A DNA stretch of 64,000 bases from Pectinophora gossypiella (lineage: Eukaryota; Arthropoda; Insecta; Lepidoptera; Gelechiidae), in NCBI RefSeq assembly GCF_024362695.1, contig NC_065415.1, forward strand, positions 6,675,438 through 6,739,437, read 5' to 3'. This document shows, piece by piece, positions 32,755 through 43,050 of the stretch. Made by a program: the position numbers and the translations under genes. Within the stretch, counting starts at the first letter, position 1. The number at the start of each line of letters is the position of its first letter. A model generated the notes under the pieces. The model saw nothing but the letters and a program-made list of their open reading frames with translations. It was not told where the DNA came from and did no database searches.

Positions 32755-32950
32755 CGCTTTTATTACCGACTTCAAAAAAGGAGGAGGTTCTCAATTCGAC
32801 CGTATATATTTTTTTTTTTTTTTTTATGTTTGTTCGGGCATATCTTCGTCGTATATGAACCGATTTTGATAATTCTTTTTTTGTTTGAAAGGAGATATAC
32901 CCAAGGGGGTCCCATGTCAAGGAAGTCAGGATCTGATGATGGAAGACCAG
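32755..32950 (+). repeat. Dispersed repeat end (accgacttcaaaaaagg type)
   Basis: accgacttcaaaaaaggagg, a long T run, then gggcatatcttcgtcgtat and gaaaggagatatacccaag. This phrase is common in lepidopteran genomes as I remember it. Its first bases are shared with the ends of the fold-back element at 34709-35117. Confidence 0.5.
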
Positions 32951-32999
32951 ACAAATCGAGGGGAATTTTCAAAAATCGTAGGAGCGACTAGTGCGTTTG

Positions 33000-33960
33000 T
33001 AAAGTCATATTGATCGGATCGATCTTTAGGCTTCGGGAAAACTTCCCGGCCTTCGAAAACTGGTCAGCATCAGGGAGATACCCTATGGCCTGGCAAAACT
33101 ATACAACCTGGAGCAATTTTTCTTTCACGAAACGTATTTAAATCTTGATCAAATCCAATCGCCGGTGCAAAAAAACAAAATGGCGGAAAAAAAAGATGGC
33201 CGCCATACAAAATTTTGTGGATTTTGGAAGAAGCCCGTTTGGGTAAAAATAATGTATGGGGCGCTTACTCAAAACGTCATGTAGAGTACGGAAATACTTT
33301 CTGATCACCAAAAACTGCTCCGCATCAGAGAGATACTCTACGGCCTGGCAAAACTATCGCACGTGAACCAATATTTCTTTGAGAGCACTTTATTTAAATC
33401 TTGGTCAAATTCCATAGCGCGTAAAAAAAAACAAAATGGCGGAAAAACAAGATGGCCGCCATACACAATTTTGTTTTTTCAGAAAATGTCTCGGGATATA
33501 AAATATATATCGGGGTTGTGGTCGGATCGTCATGTTAAGTATGGAAATACTTCCCGATTTTCGAAAACTGCTCCGCATCAGGGTGACACCCTACGGCCTG
33601 GCGAAACTATCACACCTGAACCAATTTTTCTTTCACGAAATCTATTTAAATCTTGGTCGAATTTAATGGCCAGTGAAAAAAATACAAAATGGCGAAAAAA
33701 CAAGATGGCCGCCATACAAAATTTTGTTTTTCCAGAAAATGTCTTGGGGGTAAAAATGATGTATAGGCGTGTGATCGGAACGTCATCTTTGAAAACTGCT
33801 CCCAATCAGGGAGACATCCTACGGCCTGGCAAACCTATTGCACCTGGATTTTGTTTGTTTCCACGACACCCATTTAAATCTTGGCCAAATTCTGTCGCCG
33901 GTGAAAAAGAACAAAGTGGCGGAAAAACAAGATGGCCGCCATACGAAGAGGGACAGTTTC
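33000..33960 (+). repeat. Diverged tandem array, four units of about 230-255 bp
   Basis: Each unit contains gcatcagggagaca, acggcctggcaaaact, tttctttcacgaaa, atttaaatcttggtcaaatt, acaaaatggcgg and aagatggccgccata. The word tggcgg, or its diverged form, starts near 33181, 33437, 33690 and 33917. A 214-codon ORF (33363-34007) crosses units but reads them in different frames, so it is not a protein gene. Confidence 0.9.
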
Positions 33961-34050
33961 GAATAAACAGGACACGCGAAATCTACTGTATCTATATGTA
34001 TGCGTGAGTGTGTATGATAGCAGCTTCCACTGACAACCACATGTGTGTAT

Positions 34051-34090
34051 GTACACATACACATGTGTGTGTGTGCGTGTGTGTGCGCGC

Positions 34091-34154
<64 letters not shown>

Positions 34155-34228
34155 GTCTGTGTGTGTGCGTGTGTACGTGCGCGTGTGCTCGTGTGCGTTA
34201 GCGCGTGTGTGAGTGTGTGTGTGTAAAC
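34051..34228 (+). repeat. (GT)n microsatellite
   Basis: An almost pure GT tract of about 175 bases with a few GC, CT and TA interruptions. All ORFs over it are artefacts of the repeat. Confidence 0.98.
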
Positions 34229-34321
34229 ATGTTCATCAATAATAATTGTGATCACTACTAATAATATATTATATTCTTTAGTAAAACATTTAAAATTATA
34301 ACACAAACTATGACTAGTGAG

Positions 34322-34570
34322 TCAGTCTAAAATACCGCCCCCTCTCGTACCCGGTTCAAAGGTGCCCATTATACTGGCCGCGTTACCGCGCACTATTGCC
34401 AAGGAAACCTGTTGAACCAGGAACGAGCTGGCGCGGGGGTCACTACCGCGGCGGTCCCTCAAGCGCCTCCCCAAAACACGAATAAAATCCTTGGCCGCCG
34501 AGCACCACACACCCGAAGTCTCGACGGCAAAAGGGACAAAATCGTGGGTCCGCGTTAAGTCCCCGTATTT
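34322..34570 (-). pseudogene. C-terminal fragment of a retroelement polyprotein
   Basis: A minus-strand frame reads TRTHDFVPFAVETSGVWC, SAAKDFIRVLGRRL, FLVQQVSLAIVRGNAASIMG and stops at 34322. From memory, the pattern (A/V)VETSG...A..F...L...R ... Q..S.AI.RGNA.S..G is the usual end of a family of retroelement or reverse-transcriptase-associated proteins in insects and other animals. The frame is open and much richer in G+C than its surroundings. It has no promoter or upstream part here, so I call it a fragment. Confidence 0.5.
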
Positions 34571-34708
34571 CGCCAGCTTTAATATTAGGACAAATATAAA
34601 AGAGTATATATTATATTATTATATATGAATATAAATCAGAAAATCTGTCTGTCTGCATCCTTGCTCGGTCTAACCATCACTTAAAATCGTAAAATAAAAT
34701 AAAATTTT

Positions 34709-35117
34709 TAACAAAAAAAAAACCGACTTCAAACGCAAAACTAAAAAGCAATAAATAAATTTACTTCGCACAAAGTAATTAGTACGTATTTTCAATTAGT
34801 TAATTATTTTATAATTCTGAAGTCGGTGCCAAGTAAATGCTACAACAACCCTACTACAATATCAAATTACTATGTACACACAATATTGTTTAATACCTAT
34901 ATCAAAGCAATTACAAAACAATGTCAAACAAAAAATTAGAAAACAATCAGTATTGAAAAATATATGAATCGGTACTTCGTTGTAGCATTTCCTTGGCACC
35001 GGCTTCAGATTTATAAAATAATTAACTAATTGAAAATACGTACTAATTACTTTGTGCGAAGTAAATTTATTTATTGCTTTTTAGTTTTGCGTTTGAAGTC
35101 GGTTTTTTTTTTGTTAA
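34709..35117. mobile_element. Fold-back MITE with about 140-bp inverted arms
   Basis: The left arm, about 34709-34852, starts taac, a poly(A) run, then ccgacttcaaacgcaaaact. The right arm, about 34978-35117, is its inverted copy with a few differences (for example cggtgcc versus cggcacc blocks). The centre is about 125 bp. It encodes nothing. The target duplication is unclear; the flanks are A+T rich. Confidence 0.88.
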
Positions 35118-35284
35118 TCCTGTCATGTGAAGGCCTAGACATGCGTCGTAACCTTGAGAAAGACTGAAGCCGGCTCAAAGTTAGCTTAAGGCAATGGATT
35201 CGGGCTAAAATAATATTATCTTCCTCTCTGACGTTACGAGAGGGTGTGTTTGTTTATACTATAGAGGTACTACTACATATATAT

Positions 35285-35759
35285 GCCCAATGGCTCAAAT
35301 TAGCTTCCAAACGTTTTTTCGATTCTACTCCGCACCACCCAAATCCCCTGGTAGTTGCGGCTTCCGAGTACATTCCGCTTAGGGACGGTACTGAAAAGTA
35401 TCGGCGTCCGAAGGAAGTAATATACGATCCCGACGACCCGATTACTCTAGCCATAGAAGCAGCCAATCAGCTCGCGACACCAAACACTTCAGGTCCCCGA
35501 TATCGACCCCGCCGGCGTGGTCGACGATTTCCCTCATTCAGCGCTTATCGCTATCGACCCACTAGGGTCGATTAATTCTTTCAAATATTTTCCTCTCAGA
35601 CGACGCCCTGAGCCGAGGTTCGCGCCCAACTGGGCACCCTCAGGCATGTTGTCTTAAACGTTGTACCGGGTGAGAGCCTTCAGCGCTCCCCATTTGTCCG
35701 GCCAAGTAGTTAATGCCATCTGCGGCAAATCTACAATAAGTCACGTCAAAAAAAAAAAA
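35285..35759 (+). pseudogene. Jockey-like LINE 3' end with ORF2 C terminus (family G)
   Basis: A 475-bp insertion flanked by the 13-base repeat ACTACATATATAT (35272-35284 and 35760-35772). The frame open to 35575 carries the C terminus of a Jockey-type reverse-transcriptase protein: ASKRFFDSTPHHPNPLVVAA, then RRPKEVIYDPDDPITLAI. The pattern FF....HHPNPL...A ... RRP..V..DP.D.LT is typical of the clade as I know it. The 3' UTR follows and ends caataagtcacgtc plus poly(A). It is 5'-truncated and cannot move on its own. It is the reference copy for the shorter family G pieces in the window. Confidence 0.88.
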
Positions 35760-35798
35760 ACTACATATATATAATTATGTATAAACACGCACGCACGC

Positions 35799-35952
35799 AC
35801 GTATCATATCAGGGACACTATTATTAAAAAAAATATAGTGTAATTGTGCGTGTTATATATATTATATAACACATCCACTCATATATACATAAATATGAAA
35901 GCGATGTACGCTATAAAAAATAAATTTAATAAGTGTCCCTGACATGATACGT
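35799..35952. mobile_element. Small MITE, 154 bp
   Basis: The left end acgtatcatatcagggacac and the right end gtgtccctgacatgatacgt are inverted copies (one mismatch in 20), and similarity continues inward (tattatta / taataa). The interior holds a palindromic tatatattatata core. A cgcacgcac run sits just outside the left end. Confidence 0.8.
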
Positions 35953-37398
35953 GGTTAGGAAAAAAAATCTATCTAATCCATGTTGCCTCATGCATTGGTT
36001 TTCCTACTCAATTAGAAACAGACAGAAATAACATACACTATAAAATATTCTGTGGCTGCACTTGGTATTAAAGGTGTAGGTAGATGACAGCCCGTCAATA
36101 ATTATAAATAGCCCTATTAATATAGATTACGGCTAAGTAACAAATTGGTTGTGTCACTACGGTGTCCTTGAGAAATGGGGCCCTTAGATAATAATATTGA
36201 TCAATCAAAGAAAATGAATATACTTAGATAGTTTGATATTGAATCAAAAAAAAAAGAAATATGGCTATTATCAAAGCACTTACCACGAAAACACTTTCAG
36301 AATATCTAAGGCAAGAAATGATTAGAAACTTTTTCTATCTAGGCTACCCTCCAAGTTATTTATGATCGTCCATCTGTAGCTTAGGAAAACTGACAAGAGT
36401 AATGGACGGAATACACTTTTATTTGATTTCGTTATAACAGTCGTCGCAACTGAGATCCGAAGAAGTTGCCGAAGTAATAAAAATAAATATCTATCTGGCT
36501 ACATTTACATTACTACAGCAAAATGATTAAAAGTAGGTAAGTACATTAACATTATTCCATTTTTATTTTTAAAAGAGTAAGCATTTCTATTACAATAAAT
36601 CCGTAAACAAAACCTGGCTAGTTTATTGGTAAGTATATTTATACTGTTATATATAATCCGTATATATTATATTTTATATAACTATACCATTAAGTAAGAA
36701 TTAACTAAGTATTCATGAGCTTCGTGTGCACAATATGAGGCGAGTACAAGAGCGAAATGACCCGGAACTAATGAGGTCGTCATTAACACTCATAAACCAC
36801 AGGAAATGAATTCTCCCGGAGGAGAAAAAATGCCATCGTATCAAAGCCGTCGTGTTGTTGACAAACCCTTTCATAGCACTTTATTAATGGTCGGATTCAG
36901 CTTGCACCGAGATAATTGCTTCATATTGAAATATTGTACGCCGGATTCTACTGCGTAGTTACAAGGATGTTTTGAGGAAAAACCTGCTATTGGCGTTCAA
37001 TTTGGATAGATATAATCTCTCTTTATTGTTAGCTGAAATGATTTATATTTCAGATGACGAAAGTTTCTTTTTCAGCACGAAAAGACTGCTGAAAAACAGT
37101 GACAAAAAGCGCGTTTTATTCTCTCGTGAGATCTAATTATTTTTTCCACTCGGATTTTCTCGTAAAAAAAGGAACATAGCTTGATCTGCAGTGTAAACTG
37201 TACGGATTTCGTATTGTTTGTTTGTTTTTAATTGAAGTATAAACTTCAGTCAATAAACAAACAATGTATAAACATTGTTATTACCTTTTTAAAAATGTAA
37301 TATGTAAAATAAATACAAATTCATGTTATTTTACATGTCTGGTAAGTATCTTCTTTCAACATTATAATAGGTCATTCATAGTCATAGGCCTGTGCCTC
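35953..37398. other. No recognisable feature
   Basis: About 1.4 kb of AT-rich DNA without supported features. No ORF of 60 codons or more occurs apart from one at 37264 with no family resemblance. Confidence 0.45.
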
Positions 37399-37997
37399 GA
37401 ATCCCGCGGGCAGCAGGGTGGCGGCGGCGCGGGAGTGGCAGGATCTTATGCGTAAAAATCTAATGATTCTATCTTGCAAGACAGCGGCGGCGCAGGAGCG
37501 GGCGACGAGCGGTGCATTCCAGCCAAGCGGCGACCGCCCGCGCGTCTGCAGTGTTGTGCAATTTATTTTTGTGATATGTTGAAATATACTTTTATATTAG
37601 TATATTTTTTCTGCTGAAGATATACCTCTATCATTTTGGATTAATGCCAGGTTCTAAATCGCCCCTGATAGCTTCAGGAACATAGTCAATTGTTTCTACA
37701 CACATTCTGGTGTAGTCGTAGAATTTGTCGAGTCATTGTCTTTGTTCTTCATAATTTTGATAAAAATCGCCATTATTTTTTCTTGCCCATTAAATTCATC
37801 GTCTTCTCACCACAATAAATCTATCGTTGGAATAAATTTGAATCAAAAAGATGTTGCTGCCGTTGTACTGACATTTCGTTTGCCAATAAAAATACATAAT
37901 TTCTTTTTCGCTGGTTTCGAGAACGGCTCTGCGTTGCCCGCCCTGCTATCCCCCCCCCCACCCGGCCGCCGCTGGCGTCCCTCTGCCCGCGGAATTC
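37399..37997 (-). mobile_element. PIF/Harbinger-like deletion derivative
   Basis: The ends are G+C-rich imperfect inverted repeats: gaatcccgcgggcagcaggg at the left, and the right end read in reverse as gaattccgcgggcagaggga. On the minus strand between about 37790 and 37639 a broken frame reads GDFYQNYEEQRQ, a stop, then FYDYTRMCVETIDYVPEAIR. The F-Y-x-Y-x-R-M-x-x-E-T-x-D-Y pattern matches the N-terminal region of Harbinger transposases as I know it. The DDE domain is absent. A TTA/TAA duplication, expected for the superfamily, is not evident. Classification is therefore from the peptide. Confidence 0.6.
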
Positions 37998-38747
37998 AAT
38001 CTCACAATTAGAATTTCTCGCTAATTTAAATTCGGCACTCGCAGAAAAAAAACATTAATATATCTTTGCCATCTTATTGAATAAGTAACTATTATTCTAT
38101 TCTGCAATGGCTGCTTATAATAGGTACAATATATAACTGTATGTTTACGACAAAAACTCTGTAAAAACCTAACACCGTGCTAACAAATAAAATACGCTGA
38201 GAAAAACAAACTGTCAAAAAGCTGGAAAAACTAGCATAACAAATTAGAGCCATTATATTTGAAGAGAAGTATTCGTAGAGATATCCAGCTGGTTTGATAG
38301 CGTTTTTTCCTGTTTCTCTACCCTGCCAGTATAATAGTTTTTGTGTGCCCAGAGTTTTTGTCTCTCATAACAATAGATCTCACGCTTTAAAAATATCCAC
38401 TGAAATGTCAGAGTCTGAAGTTATATTTTGATAAAAGACACCCTTGAAATTCGCACCTTATTAGAATTTTAAGTATTCGGAGAACAAAATCTCAGATTGT
38501 TATGAATCAAAAGGAATAGAAAGTGGCTGGTAAGCCCTTACCCGTGTAGATTTAATTTCTTCCGCTATATTTATAATAAAATTAATTTTAATATCATCCA
38601 AAGTAATTCTGCCTGTCTGTAACCATTTTATGTCTTAACGGCCAGTCCGGTTTGAATTGATCTAGCGACGGGGTCTCTAGAACATAGGTACATTCTTTCT
38701 GAAGACATACTAAAGGCGGAAACAATCTGTGTTTTACGTGCGTAGTA

Positions 38748-38877
38748 CGGTCACGAGCATTAATATGTATACACTTTGGTACCATGTCACATTAACTTTT
38801 TTGCCAAATTGAACTGTAAGTCTCACTAAATGTCAAATATGTTAGTGCGACAGAGTCGTAAAGTGGGTACATTATAT
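38748..38877 (-). mobile_element. Mariner-type MITE, copy 4, truncated
   Basis: Starts cggtcacgagcattaatatg after TA and matches the family through gggtacattatatt, then stops without the second terminal repeat. TIR element D copy 2 begins about 19 bases further on. Confidence 0.8.
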
Positions 38878-38895
38878 TGCCACAAATATAAGGTT

Positions 38896-39639
38896 AATAA
38901 GCGACTTTCCAGGCTACATTCACTAAAAACAATATATATGGCTTTGTACAGCTTTAAAGTGATTATTTTACCTACTTTCTTATTACTCGGGTACTTTATT
39001 ATTACAAAATAAAATGTAATGGCAGATAACGAATTGATAACGAACGAATTGCTCCTGCGCAGCCGCTCGCATGATGGCTACTCTCGTACTTGTTTACGTG
39101 TTTACTAGCTAGTATGGTGTGACATAATTGTTTGCAATTTATTATTTCTTTGCTAGTTACCTACCCTTTATAAGTTAAGTTGAACAACTGATTGCTAACT
39201 AGTGTTTAGATTATATTTTGCGTTGAGACAAACCAATGTCGGGTTTAACAATGCTTCTTAGCGTTTAAGGTATTTTATGTTCATGAATAAAAAAAAAAAA
39301 ATAATAATAATTGTTGCCAGATATTTGGATCACGTTATGTATAGAATTATGTTGCTACCTATATTGCTACTTTTTTATTTTAATCAGAATAATAATGGGT
39401 GGAAGATGTAACTGTGCCTTGTTGTTGTGCCTGTCTGTCTGTGTCTGTGGTGTCCGGTAGTAATAAATGTTTCTTTCTTTCTTTATTTCTTAATAAAAAA
39501 GTTCATCGTTTAAACCCAAAACCAAAGATAAAAGATGCATATGTCTGTTATCCATGAAATTAGAAGGTTAGACGAAGGAAAATCTGTGCAGCTCCATCTT
39601 TATTGTTTTTGAGGAACGAAGCCTGGAAAGTCCTTCATT
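38896..39639. mobile_element. TIR element D, copy 2 (longer)
   Basis: The left end aataagcgactttccaggct and the right end (agcctggaaagtccttcatt) are inverted repeats of about 45 bases. It shares the left part and the segment aataatgggtggaagatgtaa (about 39391) with copy 1, and includes about 300 bases that copy 1 lacks. A reversed-looking LINE tail (taataaatgtttctttcttt) sits at 39460-39485. No intact transposase frame. A short ATG-GGT-GGA-AGA-TGT run might be a THAP-domain start, but this is speculative. Confidence 0.78.
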
Positions 39640-39763
39640 GTGTGGCGTGTGAAGGGCATGCGTGGCACATCCCTGGCAATATTTCTATCAGGCTTTAGGA
39701 GTACATAGGTAACTACGATATTATCGAAGACCACGCGGGCGAAGTCACGGGAAATAGTGAAGT

Positions 39764-40030
39764 ACATACATACATACATAAACTCACGCCCGTAATCCCT
39801 AATGGGGTGGGCAGAGCCACAAGAAATCAAAGACAACTTGCAGCCACTGTTGATACGATGTCGTAAGCTGGATATGATAAACCTTATGGTGATAAGGGAT
39901 CAGCCTATCGCCCATAACATTAGTCCATCATGTTAGAGGACACAATCCCTCTGTCGGTTTTTACGACATGCCCGGGAAGAGAAGCAGCTGAACGTGTTCT
40001 ATGTTTTTTATTTGCTCCCAGAACAGCATA
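39764..40030 (-). mobile_element. 270-bp retroposon, copy 1, with 13-bp target duplication
   Basis: Flanked by GAAATAGTGAAGT at 39751-39763 and 40031-40043. On the minus strand it starts ttctatgctgttctgggagc and ends gggcgtgagtttatg plus (TATG)n. Copy 2 at 42168-42441 has the same two ends, so the start is a true 5' end and not random truncation. I see no tRNA-like A and B boxes. The last 80 bases match 22236-22330. Confidence 0.88.
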
Positions 40031-40043
40031 GAAATAGTGAAGT

Positions 40044-40542
40044 GGGGTTAAGAAAAGGCCCTGACCCGTTTTGCTCCATTAAATTTTAAACATGTGACCA
40101 ACACTGAAACCCATTGATATCTATTTTACGGTATATGTCAAACAGCATTACAGAACCGTCTCTTTCGAAATTAGACTGTGTTCCCCAAAACATAGAGTTC
40201 AAAATTTGAATGTCATGTTGTTGATTGTGCTTCGTTTTATAGTGGCCACTTCATCAATAATGCAATGAAATACTCGGAACATTTAGTCCTGGGGGGTTTC
40301 AGGTCTAATTAACTTAACGCCATCGCAGGGTTGGTCCGAAACTTTGTACTACGATCAGCTGACCAATGGAGCTCGAATTAACCTGATGTAAATGACTACA
40401 CTTTCATAACTTATAATACATACTTCGCTTAATACAAATTACAATTGACAAATAGACTAATAGATATTGAAAAGCGCATTATTGATCCCCCCACCTCTAC
40501 ACAATTGGCGAATGCAGATGAGCACAATAATTGTGTAGTAAT
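40044..40542. other. No recognisable feature
   Basis: Nothing supported in this stretch. Confidence 0.4.
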
Positions 40543-40546
40543 TTAA

Positions 40547-41025
40547 CCTTCAAGCGGGCGCGTAGTCTTTTGTAACGGGAGCGGGCGCGCGTAACCGAAA
40601 AGACGTTTGGGATGTATAAAGGAAATAAAGCACTAATTATTCAATAATTATTTATTTATTTGTACTTTATCATTGTCCTTAAAGTATAATTTGTCAAAAA
40701 AAAGTAGGTAAGTAATTAAAATTATGAAAAAAAAAACAATTAGTAACCTAATTAAAATTGGCGTGTGATGTCTTCAAGAATCCCGCTATGTATAATAGTC
40801 CGAAAAATACTTGGATTTCCACCGCATCTGTCTGCACCGGGACTAAAACAATTGCGATCTGTGGAGTAGTGGGAGCGCCCCGACCACGGTTTATTTTTTG
40901 TTTTACTCCCAATGACATAGCGACAGGCTACTAAAAGTGACAAATAAATTAAATAGGTAATAATAATAATATGAACGAAAATGTACTAAGCGCGGTCGAT
41001 TCGACTACGCGCGCCCGCTTGAAGG
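40547..41025 (-). mobile_element. piggyBac-like deletion derivative, TTAA flanks
   Basis: Flanked by TTAA on both sides (40543-40546, 41026-41029). The ends are inverted repeats: CCTTCAAGCGGGCGCGTAGTC on the left, and the same with one extra GC on the right. On the minus strand a frame near 40755-40830 reads VEIQVFFGLLYIAGFLKTSH. It fits the conserved start region of the piggyBac transposase domain (E-I-x-x-F-x-G-L-L-Y-x-A-G), which I know as DDE_Tnp_1_7. Only a small part of the transposase is left and the frame stops within 25 residues. Exact TTAA duplication, TIRs and peptide agree, so the classification is good. Confidence 0.85.
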
Positions 41026-41029
41026 TTAA

Positions 41030-42157
41030 ATTGGACTAAATTAAAATACAAGTTCTCTAAAGTGGCCAGCTAAAATTCGTGATAAATTGCTGTAAAATAA
41101 GGAACAAAGTGGATAAAAGGCAGTTTTGATTGAAAATAACTTTTTTCTTTCAGATCTTCAGGGGATAGATTTAACACTATGATTTTGCAGTTAAACGCTG
41201 TGCAAAGGGTTGTAATCTGAAAATATAACCAAAACAATATGTTTGTTTGCTTAATTAGTATGGGGAACTGTCAAAATTTAAAAAAACATACACGACACAC
41301 ACATGCAAACACAGTAGCGACACCTATTGGGAGAAATAGTTAGTGTTATACTTCATTACAAAATAACAACAGAATTACAGCCTTATTGCTAATCAGCAAT
41401 TATTATTATTTTTTACTTTTTTAATTTTTTTATTATTTATAAAAATATTTAAAAAGTTTAAATTATGTAAACCTTTACATACTCAAACAATAATTGTATT
41501 GGAGTATTATTGATTTATAGCATTCACCGGTGCCAACCCGTTTTTTTTTTCGATTTATTTTTCTTTGTGAATAATTGTATTGTGTGATACCCCTGTCAAC
41601 AATGTGGTCAACGTAACGAATGCAAAGAGTGTCAGAGCTCAACGGTCGTACATTACATAACTTAACATTAAAAGAACGAACAATTTCTAGGGAAAAAAAA
41701 GCAGGGCGCTTGTGCCCTTTAAATAAAAAGAAAAAATAAGTTCAGTTCATTTCGAAGTGGATATCTATTGCATAAATTAAAAAGTATTACTTTAATTTGT
41801 CCGTTGTCTCTATAAACGGACATCCATATTTACTATCATCATATATATAATCTGAAAGTTCTACTAATAATTTTATAAACGCGAAAGGTAATCAGATTTT
41901 TTTATGAAAGTCAATAATAATACCTGTATTGTTTTTTTTTTTATATTAATTAATTGTCAAGTAATTTCGCTATTATGGCTTGCACTAAAACTCACAAGAA
42001 TGGGAACTTAAGCGACATCATAATAGTGAACAATAAATTCGATTACAATAAAATTGAATAAGTACTATATTTTTTATGTATCGAATTGATTGTTATCAAT
42101 ACAAATATTTTTATCGCTTGAAATATTTGTAGTAGATAAACTTTGTCTTTAACATTT
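41030..42157. other. No recognisable feature
   Basis: AT-rich; no gene, RNA or repeat that I can support. Confidence 0.45.
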
Positions 42158-42167
42158 CCTACGTCAT

Positions 42168-42441
42168 ACATACATACATACATAAACTCACGCCCGTAAT
42201 CCCAAATGGGGTGGGCAGAGCCACAAGTAATCAAAGACAACTTGCAGCCACTGTTGATACGAAGTCCTAAGATGGATATGATGAACCTTATGGTGATAAG
42301 GGATCAGCCTATCGCCCATAACATTAGTCCATCATGTTAGAGGACGCAATCCCTCTGTCGGTTTTTACGACATGCCCGGGAAGACAAGCAGCTGAACGTG
42401 TTCTATGTTTTTTATTTGCTCCCAGAACAGCATAGAAGCTG
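42168..42441 (-). mobile_element. 270-bp retroposon, copy 2, with 10-bp target duplication
   Basis: Flanked by CCTACGTCAT at 42158-42167 and 42442-42451. Collinear with copy 1 and differing at only a handful of positions, plus one more TATG unit. Same 5' and 3' ends. Confidence 0.88.
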
Positions 42442-42671
42442 CCTACGTCATTTGGACAAATAAAGATACCTAGGAATAAAGTACGCGCTGCTAAAATGGT
42501 TTGGTCCTGCATTTTACCTAGCGGATGGCGGTCGAACGCATTGCGTGTGACGTGAGGGTAAAATTCATGATTAAAATCTTTTCACATTAACACCAAAATG
42601 ATCCATATTGTACAAAATGAAATATATAATTGAATATAGAGACTGTGCGCGTTTTCTGTTTCTTTTTTTTG

Positions 42672-43050
42672 ATGTGACTTATTGTAGATTTTCAGCAAAT
42701 AGCATTAACTAATTGGCCGGACAAATGGGGACCGCTGAGGGCTCTCCCGGTACAAAATTTAAGACAACTGGCCTGAGGGTGCCCAGTTGGGCACCCAAAA
42801 GGGTCGATAGCGATAAGCGGTGAATGAGGGAAATTTTCGACCACACCGGCGGGGTCAGTATCAGGGTTCTAAGTGCAAGCTGATTGGCCACATCTATGGT
42901 TAGAGTAATCGGGTCGGTATATTACGTCCTTCGTGCACCGATACTTTTCAGTACCGTCCTTGAGCGGGATGTATTCGGAAGCCACGACTACCAGGGGATT
43001 TGGTTGGTGCGGAACAAAATAGAAAAAACGTTTTGAAGCTAATTAAACCA
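42672..43050 (-). pseudogene. Jockey-like LINE 3' end (family G), diverged
   Basis: The minus-strand reading covers the same ORF2 C-terminal region and 3' UTR as 35285-35759 (reverse words include gttccgcaccaaccaaatcc, ctggtagtcgtggcttccga, accgatacttttcagtaccg on the given strand). It contains deletions and ends with the caataagtcacatc-type terminus. An old, inactive copy. Confidence 0.8.

Noticed and set aside
33363..34007. 214-codon protein gene
   Set aside because: The ORF crosses diverged tandem units and reads homologous segments in different frames.
34008..34306. ORFs over the (GT)n tract on both strands
   Set aside because: Artefacts of dinucleotide repeats.
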